Position numbers and translations under genes: made by a program. Of a stretch of DNA of 16,545 bases, positions 13,201 to 16,545 are shown one piece after another. Positions within the stretch are counted from its first letter, which is position 1. Each line of letters starts with the position of its first letter. The notes under the pieces are model-generated. The model searched no databases. It worked only from the letters and a program-made list of their open reading frames with translations, and was not told where the DNA came from. This DNA is from Thermoplasmata archaeon (GTDB taxonomy: Archaea > Thermoplasmatota > Thermoplasmata > GCA-020350865), in assembly GCA_020351895.1 (NCBI GenBank), contig CP070672.1, positions 1,181,641 to 1,198,185 on the forward strand, read 5' to 3'.

Positions 13201-16049
13201 ACATTCTTCTTGAAAGGGGCAATCATTTCTTTATTGCCGTGGTGTTCACAGGCAGGGAAAATAAAAATCTACTATCCAAAATCGATACCGTGATCCAAGA
13301 GGTTGGGTATAAATATAGGAAAGTACTGACGGATTGGGACGGAGATACAGGAGCTTTTAAGGGTGCAAACAGTATAATCAAGACCTTATTATCAACCGAG
13401 GAGGTTAGAAAGAAACCCCTAAAGCCTGTAATAGAGAGGGAGGAAGTGGGCCTTATAGCTCCTGCCAGGATGCCGGAAGGAGCCATTAAAACAGGGCTTA
13501 CATTGGGAATTTCGAAAAAGGTCGACGAAGAATTTATTCTTATGGACAGTCACTTAAGAGGTCTTGATATAGGAAGACGGGGGATGACAAATGGTTTCAC
13601 CAACGGCCTGACAAATGGGCTTAAATCCCTTAAGGTGGGGATAACCAACGGCATCACCAACGGCAATGGCATAACAAATGGCCTTGGAACAAGAAAACCA
13701 TACTTGATAAGTAAAAGCGTCAGATGGAAGATGGTGGTTGTTCCTGCAGTCATATTCCTCTTGATTTTGATTCCATATTTGACAGTGGATATGTCTGAGC
13801 CCATGAAGGGAATAGAAATAGACGGCAATTTCAGGGATTGGAAAGAAGTTGTCAAAACCTCGGATGTGGGTGAGGCTCTGCCCTTCAATTCCAATGTAGA
13901 TATCATCGATTACAGTGTTGACGGTAGACTGAATGATCTTTCGTTCTATGTTAAAGTGTACGGCAGGATTCTAGCTGGTGAGCCTGCAATCAGTGGAAGA
14001 CACATGGACTCAGCCTTCATCTTCATTGACACAGACCAATCCCAGCAAACTGGGTACATCATAAGAGGTCTCGGAGCCGATTTCATGGTGAAGGTGGAGG
14101 GTTGGCAGAACGAGGTTTTCGCAAGCAGCCTATTTTCCTGCGATTCCAACACCTTTGACTGGAATCAATGGAAATCAAAAGGAGGTGTTATGACTGGGGT
14201 ATCAGGCTCTGAATTGGAGGTTCAAGTACCATACAGTGGCTTATATCTGAACGGTCATGATTCCGTTGATGTTCTATTCTATATGCAAAGCTGGAATAGG
14301 TTCGAGGATTTCTCGGATACCATGATAAGCAACCATAAGGGTGTTTTGATCGTGGATCAGCAGGGTGTTGGTGAGGATTACATCATGGGTAAAACAAATA
14401 AGCTTTTAAGACTGGATTTGAAGGCCCAAAACGAGGATTTAAACATAAATGAGATTAAGCTTACCAGGACAGGCGTTGGCAGTGATGGAGATGTTAGCGC
14501 TGTTAGGTTGATCGATGGACCGAACACCATTGCCACGGGAACCCTGAGAATGGGTGTAGTTGAATTTCAAACGAGCATTTCACTGAAAAATAAGGAGGTA
14601 AGAACGTTATATGTCGAGGTGGATGTTGGTACCGGTGCTTGGCCGGAGAACAGCATCGGATTTGAAATAGCAGAACCCCATGATATAGAAATCGATAAAG
14701 GTACAATCACCCTGAGAAAACTTGAACCAAATCAGTATCTTTATGATATAAGCTATATAATCTCTGTTCCAGATGACATCAAGGTGGATGGTGCCTTTGC
14801 AGATTGGGAATCTAGGGAGATAAGGAATGACAAGACAGGCGATGTGGACAACAACAACCTGGATATAATCGAGTACAGTGTCACGAATACCACAGAGACG
14901 ATTTCTTTCTATCTGAGGGTAGACGGGGAGATGGGTTGGGGAGCAGAGATCCCATTTTGGAGTGATGCTGTTGCATTCATACCCGAACCTCCGGGACCCA
15001 TTGTGCCTCAACCTCCTTCCCCTGAACCACCGACTCCACCTGCAGCACCACCAGTTACGGGGGAGGATATAACTTACATCTACATAGACAGTGATAACGA
15101 ATCCGCAACCGGCTATCTTGTCGGGGGCATTGGTGCAGATCATCTCTTAAAGATTACTGGCAAGTACGGTGAAATTCAATCTAGAAAACATCTGAGCTTC
15201 AGAGGCTCATCCCCCATAGATTGGGAGTGGTTTGAGGAGGGTGTGGTGGACGCTGAAACAGATACCGCCATATTGGAAGCCCAAATATCCAGGACCTACA
15301 TGGGAATAACCGGGCATTTTAAGGTTTACTTCCAGACCACTGATTGGAGTGAGAGTGAGAGCGATTATTCGGGTGAAGAGATAACGAGACATTCAAGATT
15401 GGATTCGGCAGTAGATATGACTCTTTCAGCAATTCTACTAAGGGGCACTCGCGCTTGGCCAGGTGTTGGTCAGTGGATAGAGGTAATGACGGACGCTGAC
15501 GATGGACTTGCAGATACAACTCTCGAGATTTTAAAGGTCTCTTATTATGAGGACGGAACCTATTATTATTTCAGAATCGACCTCGAGAGTGCTCCAGGTG
15601 GCTTAGATACAAACACATGGGGTATCTATATTGACACGGATGCTAACGATAACAACGATTATGTTATTATGGAGAATGATCAAGATGAGGTAGAGTATTA
15701 TTCATGGGGTGGAACCGATTGGAATTACGCAGACACCTCAGGAGTTGGAGCAGGAACAGATAACGTTCGAACAGGTTCAAATTATATTGCATTTCGCGTA
15801 GATCCATCCAAGGCTGGAAGTTTTGGGGATTCAGCAAAAATTACTGCATTTGCAGACGCTGATGGAGATTATGATATGGAAAATAATAACAATCAGAATC
15901 CTAGAAATAGCCAACTAGGTGATCATGAAGATGCTTCTGATATCAATACAATCCCAGAATTTACGGATATCATAATCCCAAGCTTTAGCATGATTGCACT
16001 ATTCCTAGTAATAAAAAACAGGTCCAGGAAGAGAAAAGGAAGAATCTAA
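4257..16049 (+). CDS. giant 3930-residue multi-spanning surface protein with a cytoplasmic longin/roadblock-like domain
   Basis: One uninterrupted frame. The ATG at 4257 follows a GTGAG ribosome site (4244-4248); the ATG at 4317, just before the membrane segment, is the alternative. Membrane segments are at about 32-50, 2887-2909, 3157-3177 and 3905-3920. The positive-inside rule (RR after the second, KNRSRKRKGR at the end) places 51-2886 outside, 2910-3156 inside and 3178-3904 outside. Modules in order: DUF4082-like (77-218), CARDB-like (222-330), glucodextranase C-terminal-like (334-555), a second DUF4082-like (613-750), lamin-tail-like (761-870), a beta-sandwich (944-1095), Ig-like (1114-1218), seven repeats (1219-1957), eight cadherin-like repeats (1958-2680), Fn3-like (2681-2787), a membrane-proximal beta domain, the cytoplasmic domain (2914-3045), a TNG linker (3109-3144), two CBM9-like modules (3184-3365, 3506-3720) and a PEF-CTERM-like tail (3899-3930). 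Probable role: adhesion or sensing at the cell surface with an intracellular output. It is the third gene of the GTPase cluster. Module names are from pattern only. Confidence 0.9.
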   Translation: MGKEQVNKRKTPATPNRRYIMARRKNGLLNTGFIVYILIVILFSNIVFFPMQSEAPATEQLMEKNEVDSGGKGIQVYAGNNLAQSFIASATYTLTRVSLYVEDLQEAQADDTLEVQIYNNNDQGDGISDNDEPGNSISLIASNNAPGVFVWLDFSISASLLQGERYWIVASCTQTNKARSYEWQDSRADVYSDGYMAEGVDAAWTIDLGNDLMFRVYGEADNDVGVEEIIVPKGQEVYQQGNVTAVIKNYGNFNQVNFDVRCVIFDPEGNEVLNSIQNVASLNSGDVINLNWSITPMFGDLYTITITTFLPGDEFNANNVSSKNMVVHAPGVLKLHDDIIVGVGSGDWFGNAPTTPDTWNISKKEYIWTDSAGDDNGDGDYLYPSDPPIDRFEAGCLDLLEFRVAVDSDEINFLLLFGDIDFGDGSDSPFGFSEQIIEILIDTDRDGTGRDDAIRNARLKLNENIGWEYALWADGWEQGYLVDEFGSIYNVVDAIGSPQTNYVEISIPISSIGNPDFEAWRYVVLVGAQDNSSLPFPIGGSRSGFMKVDAAASATGGGGGADTNGADSNVYDMAFAYNQDSQLSNYSSSDVVFASFADTTTPSDSTTDTSEHWAQSFFAPLTSLLSSVDIYAKDVGVDSTDMSIVIQTNDDKGNADPTDDVPSGINISSSEIMDFTLNYEWMNIPFSNPPIIREGEIYWIVITCSDLNPNGYAWGRKPSNPWPDGSSARFTGSWSQQSDDMLFNASYRELTTVDAYQLIYFAPLVINQVYVNGSADKEWINLYYNGTNNAPNLNMNNWTLTDQDGNAFLFSNFLLSNRNNVTVHSGIGANTSSELFWDKITEVWNDLGDDVLLISDLGLPVDYMNYTDGSVFGDASPKVINWGPENTEFIPKNPKDLQVLYLISHGTDNDSYSDWGMRAMGLVRDKTLYLHDDRTFLTTDTFDFMDTIPPTSSVVVDVDGDGPLGLTIRRNPGPNPELGYQDFNLTPALAGDFIIADDVLIELWFDMDDGGTPATETVIVSLEDSDGTSKNIITTESKTFSSDGAPGWELVEITIPDVYYILNKGHYLVLNVSLDPSSIVDLWLAYNTTGEASCIRIIPTWTFVNVDWVKTYNISGFENSEFMMGQEVTVKANISDPFGSYDITGANITITYPGGTEAVSDSPMNLVSMDINDPSAWKLFNFTFYNTNMAGEYTVTVKGIESNGVTHTVTIIFNVSGSTVPWLTNASLTPTIGTATTGFNFTINYTDNENDPPDVIVVNITSLGVFDLNPLNPNDLNYRDGKLYFLNLTGFVNGTSYSYHFAANDSAGLWNVTFEYFGPEIINTPPTLSDPGLNPGTGNATTPFNFTINYTDLDNQPPNAISVNITGPFHVGSWEMIEADSSDTDYRDGKLYYYNYTGFINGTYTHHFAANDSQGVWFNTTAFPLPLVVNAPPMFDFAIVSPGTGNITDKFNYTVTYIDLDGHEPSYIAVNISGPFHTGSWVMNETDPLDTNYRDGKDYYYTYTGLIIGTYSFHFAARDILNLWNKTTEIPGPNVINSPPTLSNNELDPMFGGTNSTDFNYTVIYSDPDNQEPGEINVSITGNFTGNFSMKKADPLDFNYTKGVIYYFNTTLPENGTYEYYIYANDKDGAWAIPKNDIGPNVGGNASLLSDADVDPGMGFTTTWFNFTVKFTDMQGDPAGVILLNLTGPSGGAYPMSEVDPSDMDTSDGKHFFTNLTGLIKGLYSFNIEGEDSFGNPAIKSKVVLEPRVLNSLPQLSGSYINESNIGGSWFNFSVIYTDLDNDSAGSVNVNISSLGNFTMSELYPSDMNWADGKEFYFNLSVPKGSHSYRFEAVDIGFGNAWNYTGIQMIDLANNVPTFTEQMVEPSEGFGGDYFNFTVNITDYDNDSLLVLLDIEGELGSPFTMNQLDAFDVNTFDGKAYFYNISLAKGTYNFSFAAFDFEVTNQTLQIMLIVKNNPPQITTSDIVESLEDSIYSVNYDFIDLDLDNVTWHINTNASWLDLDPTTGLLEGTPTNQEVGSYYVNVSVDDEDGSMDYHNFTLNITNTLPIITNLPDEYAWEDIHHSDDFNCIDDGQGSVFYSVNTNATWLDIDSGTGILSGDPDNSHVGWYWVNVTVDDGNGGVFSENYTLTVNNTPPVLSVILDIDALEDETHMVDFNCDDDHDWKNITYSLHSNATWLSIAPTGGILTGIPVNSHVGWYWVNVTVFDGKGGSDYINYTLTVLNVNDPPQIITGNIDLATEDTLYFVDYDAIDIDPTNDTLTWSFDTNASWLVINVTTGELSGTPTNNDVGSFWVNVSVYDNNGGNESTNFTLTVEDANDPPEITTQNLEFALEDSLYAVDYNYTDIDGDNVSWKVETNGSWLVIDSMTGNLSGTPKNHDVGWCWVNVTVTDFRGGSDFINFTITVNNTPPSITNIPIEFTNEDEMHYDDFNCSDDNQGNITYNIITNAPWLHINSTSGEINGTPNNTHVGEFWVIITVHDGNGGVNFINYNITVNNSIPRITTIPIPTVNEDSEYLVDFNCDDEGQGNIRYQLKTNALWLKMDNITGMVNGTPKNEDVGSYWVNVTVEDGHGGVNSTNYTLTVINTNDLPIITTMDIGFAEEDSDYTVQYEYIDIDNDSVVWSMNTDANWLFIDPETGELSGHPVNADVGLFYVNITIDDRKGGLDFTNFTLEVSNTNDAPNIPQLLAPNEYDTVDTILPIFDWSDSIDPDPGDRVVNYTLQFSKSSDFSDNVTNITGVVDSFHTLDIPLDDKTIYYWRVEAFDSQGQGSGFTTSFVFTVDTGYIPPRYIGGLKSAAVEMGESWTRDLGFYFQLGSIKENLTFTCNYDEVHIDQETYMATWTPKDEKDELLDVIFTVSDGRTNASSYPIDLGLIKGVPPPSIWERILWPWALFPLIFLVLLTGFIYYRRLGEAPFVEKVFLIHEHSILITHASISEEEEIDKDILSGMLTGVKNLISDAFAKKVDGEEVEVLKKLEFGDRNILLERGNHFFIAVVFTGRENKNLLSKIDTVIQEVGYKYRKVLTDWDGDTGAFKGANSIIKTLLSTEEVRKKPLKPVIEREEVGLIAPARMPEGAIKTGLTLGISKKVDEEFILMDSHLRGLDIGRRGMTNGFTNGLTNGLKSLKVGITNGITNGNGITNGLGTRKPYLISKSVRWKMVVVPAVIFLLILIPYLTVDMSEPMKGIEIDGNFRDWKEVVKTSDVGEALPFNSNVDIIDYSVDGRLNDLSFYVKVYGRILAGEPAISGRHMDSAFIFIDTDQSQQTGYIIRGLGADFMVKVEGWQNEVFASSLFSCDSNTFDWNQWKSKGGVMTGVSGSELEVQVPYSGLYLNGHDSVDVLFYMQSWNRFEDFSDTMISNHKGVLIVDQQGVGEDYIMGKTNKLLRLDLKAQNEDLNINEIKLTRTGVGSDGDVSAVRLIDGPNTIATGTLRMGVVEFQTSISLKNKEVRTLYVEVDVGTGAWPENSIGFEIAEPHDIEIDKGTITLRKLEPNQYLYDISYIISVPDDIKVDGAFADWESREIRNDKTGDVDNNNLDIIEYSVTNTTETISFYLRVDGEMGWGAEIPFWSDAVAFIPEPPGPIVPQPPSPEPPTPPAAPPVTGEDITYIYIDSDNESATGYLVGGIGADHLLKITGKYGEIQSRKHLSFRGSSPIDWEWFEEGVVDAETDTAILEAQISRTYMGITGHFKVYFQTTDWSESESDYSGEEITRHSRLDSAVDMTLSAILLRGTRAWPGVGQWIEVMTDADDGLADTTLEILKVSYYEDGTYYYFRIDLESAPGGLDTNTWGIYIDTDANDNNDYVIMENDQDEVEYYSWGGTDWNYADTSGVGAGTDNVRTGSNYIAFRVDPSKAGSFGDSAKITAFADADGDYDMENNNNQNPRNSQLGDHEDASDINTIPEFTDIIIPSFSMIALFLVIKNRSRKRKGRI
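4485..7911 (+). other. N-terminal ectodomain modules of the giant protein
   Basis: Residues 77-1218. Two related beta-sandwich modules each open with (L)AQSF.A and contain a conserved YWIV strand (DUF4082-like, 77-218 and 613-750). Between them are a CARDB-like domain and a module with the GDDNGDGDYLYPSD signature and an acidic IDTDRDGTGRDD loop, typical of glucodextranase/pullulanase C-terminal domains that bind sugars or S-layer. A GGGGGAD linker (556-562) follows. Residues 761-870 match the lamin-tail fold (EWINLYYNG, then NNWTLTDQDG). Each points to binding rather than catalysis; no enzyme active site is evident. Confidence 0.6.
7912..10127 (+). repeat. seven ~100-residue beta-sandwich repeats (type A)
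   Basis: Repeat starts lie near residues 1219, 1325, 1432, 1539, 1645, 1753 and 1856, an even period of 103-108 residues. Shared landmarks are an opening PPTLSD/LPQLSG-like segment, FNFTINYTDLDN, a D-x-x-D-x-x-DGK(L/D)YY(Y/F) segment and a YSFHFAA.D strand. The first three are closest to one another; the last two have drifted and lose the AANDS/W ending. The acidic positions suggest calcium binding at repeat junctions. The repeats are diverged at DNA level, so they are old duplications, not an assembly artefact. Confidence 0.75.
10128..12296 (+). repeat. eight ~90-residue cadherin-like (CADG/He_PIG) repeats (type B)
   Basis: Repeat starts lie near residues 1958, 2047, 2136, 2228, 2321, 2410, 2499 and 2590. 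The consensus is an E-D-x-x-Y/H near the start, then W.(x)NTNASWL, TG.LSGTP.N.(D/H)VG, (Y/F)WVNVTV.D..GG and NFTLTV.NT. This is the dystroglycan-type cadherin-like/putative Ig pattern seen in calcium-binding adhesion proteins. Nearly every copy has sequons in the WVNVTV and NFT strands, implying rows of N-glycans along the stalk. A subgroup (2, 3, 6, 7) shares DDFNC/VDFNC, putting one cysteine at the same place in each. Confidence 0.8.
12996..13392 (+). other. cytoplasmic longin/roadblock-like alpha/beta domain of the giant protein
   Basis: Residues 2914-3045, directly after the second membrane segment. The predicted order is strand VEKVFLIH, strand SILITHAS, a long helix (about 2938-2964), strand VEVLKKLEF, strand RNILLERG, strand FFIAVVF, then a helix to about 3020 and a WDGD motif. 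A beta-beta-alpha-beta-beta-beta-alpha core is that of the longin/roadblock (profilin-like) superfamily, known as a binding platform for small GTPases. The assignment rests on strand and helix order, not on a profile match. Confidence 0.5.
13581..13688 (+). repeat. TNG tetrapeptide repeat linker
   Basis: Residues 3109-3144 contain six copies of x-T-N-G, where x is M, F, L or I, arranged in two triplets separated by a short LKSLKV spacer. The stretch lies on the cytoplasmic side just before the third membrane segment. Codons differ between copies (ACA AAT GGT, ACC AAC GGC), so the peptide rather than the DNA is conserved. I recall similar GLTNG runs in Thermoplasmatota proteins, but could not verify this here. 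Confidence 0.75.
13806..15900 (+). other. two CBM9-like extracellular modules and C-terminal beta domain of the giant protein
   Basis: The first module (3184-3365) begins IEIDGNFRDW and the second (3506-3720) IKVDGAFADW. Both then have N(V/L)DII(D/E)YSV, an (I/Y)IDTD/IDSD strand, TGY and a G.GADxxxK strand. This is the pattern of CBM9-like and related sugar-binding domains. The two are joined by an all-beta segment (about 3370-3500). The second carries a proline-rich insert (about 3577-3600) where the first has a short loop. A further beta domain (about 3747-3880) with an IDTDAND loop follows. Confidence 0.6.
15951..16046 (+). other. PEF-CTERM-like archaeosortase sorting tail
   Basis: Residues 3899-3930 have the tripartite layout of a sorting signal: IPEF, then a hydrophobic stretch with a mid-segment proline (about 3903-3920), then a basic cluster KNRSRKRKGR. 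PEF-CTERM signals in archaea are processed by archaeosortase and often tie the protein to a lipid. No archaeosortase is in the window, so one is expected elsewhere in the genome. Confidence 0.65.
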
Positions 16050-16103
16050 GATAAAGCAATGGCAAATCTGTAAAAACCCACTTTTGAGAATCTGGTGGTA
16101 AGA

Positions 16104-16111
16104 TTTATATG
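16104..16111 (+). promoter_or_regulatory. TATA box for the terminal gene
   Basis: TTTATATG at 16104-16111 is a good archaeal TATA element. Its centre is about 34 bases before the ATG at 16142, which predicts a leader of roughly 8 bases with no Shine-Dalgarno, so a near-leaderless mRNA. A T7 tract at 16124-16130 lies between them and could also terminate transcripts from the giant gene. Confidence 0.55.
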
Positions 16112-16141
16112 CGCTGTCAAATATTTTTTTAATGTAGTAAT

Positions 16142-16545
16142 ATGGCCGAGGAAATTGAAGAGGATAAAGAGCCTAAACTCCAGGACAAGGAGTTGAAAAA
16201 AGCAGCCGGGAGGGCCAAATTCTCCGATGAAATACCCCCTCCCCCACCTCCTTTAGATGGCATAGAAAAGTTCGATGTGAAGGAGTTGGAAAAGGAAATT
16301 GTGGAGGCCGAAATCAAGGAAAAGAGGATAAAATCACCCCACTCTCATGGATTAAAGGACATAGAGAAGTATGATATAAAGGAGCTGGAAAGAGAACTAG
16401 AAGAGGCCGAACTCAAAGCTTTAAATATGAAATCCCCTGAGATGCCACCTCCTCCTCCACCAATGGAAGATACTGTAAATAATGATGAAGAGGATATTGA
16501 AAAACCCGAACTTGATGAAAAGGAAGGCGTATCTCCCGAAATTGC
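16142..16545 (+). CDS. acidic, polyproline and coiled-coil repeat protein (partial, runs off window)
   Basis: The first 134 residues are visible and there is no stop before the window ends. There is no signal peptide, so it is presumably cytosolic. It holds two imperfect copies of a unit: a helix (IEKFDVKELEKEIVEAEIK and IEKYDIKELERELEEAELK, about residues 41-59 and 74-92) followed by a short KSP element. Each copy is paired with a run of six or more prolines (about 32-37 and 102-107). E, K and D dominate the rest. I do not recognise the family from this N-terminal part; a folded domain may follow beyond the window. Polyproline hexamers usually act as docking sites or require EF-P/aIF5A for translation. 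It has its own TATA box 93 bases after the giant gene, so it is a separate transcription unit. Confidence 0.75.
   Translation, partial: MAEEIEEDKEPKLQDKELKKAAGRAKFSDEIPPPPPPLDGIEKFDVKELEKEIVEAEIKEKRIKSPHSHGLKDIEKYDIKELERELEEAELKALNMKSPEMPPPPPPMEDTVNNDEEDIEKPELDEKEGVSPEI

Noticed and set aside
14607..15143. 178-residue open frame on the minus strand
   Set aside because: It lies wholly inside the giant gene, has no plausible signal or domain pattern, and its composition is what antisense reading of beta-sandwich codons gives.
4257..16049. Possibility that the giant frame is several genes joined by error
   Set aside because: The frame is continuous over 11.8 kb, with consistent composition, evenly spaced repeats across the whole middle, and a coherent topology from N-terminal span to C-terminal sorting tail.

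Overview
The window looks like chromosomal DNA of an uncultured archaeon. The best fit is the Thermoplasmata side of Euryarchaeota (Candidatus Thermoplasmatota, possibly the marine-sediment MBG-D/DHVEG-1 group). The reasons are TATA-type promoters with very short leaders, Shine-Dalgarno sites of the GGTGA/GAGG kind, a Ras-like GTPase of archaeal type, very large secreted beta-sandwich proteins rich in N-glycosylation sequons, a run of TNG tetrapeptides next to a membrane segment, and a C-terminal PEF-CTERM-like sorting tail. The lineage is inferred from style; no marker gene (rRNA, ribosomal protein) is present. Every supported gene is on the + strand.

Layout. (1) 61-2424: a secreted right-handed beta-helix (NosD-like) protein with a C-terminal EF-hand-like loop domain. 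(2) 2425-2668: a noncoding stretch with a T-tract and an AT-rich, palindrome-rich promoter. (3) 2669-2941: a small ribbon-helix-helix DNA-binding protein. (4) 3027-3737: a Ras/Rab-like small GTPase. It overlaps out of frame with (5) 3643-4218, a V4R (Bet3-like) protein carrying a long lysine-rich N-terminal tail. (6) 4257-16049: one intact reading frame for a 3930-residue multi-spanning surface protein. (7) 16142 to the window end: the start of an acidic, polyproline-containing cytosolic protein.

How the genes may work together. Genes 4-6 are tightly spaced and read as one operon. The giant protein has a very large ectodomain: DUF4082-like, CARDB-like, glucodextranase-like and lamin-tail-like modules, seven ~100-residue beta-sandwich repeats, eight cadherin/He_PIG-type repeats and an Fn3-like module. 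A membrane span follows, then a cytoplasmic alpha/beta domain with a longin/roadblock-like strand-helix order, a TNG-rich linker, a second membrane span, and two CBM9-like external modules ending in the sorting tail. Longin/roadblock folds and the V4R/Bet3 fold are both known elsewhere as platforms or regulators of small GTPases. My main inference is that this is a transmembrane surface-sensing or adhesion system wired to a small GTPase. The co-orientation, overlap and domain order are seen in the sequence; the physical interaction is inferred.
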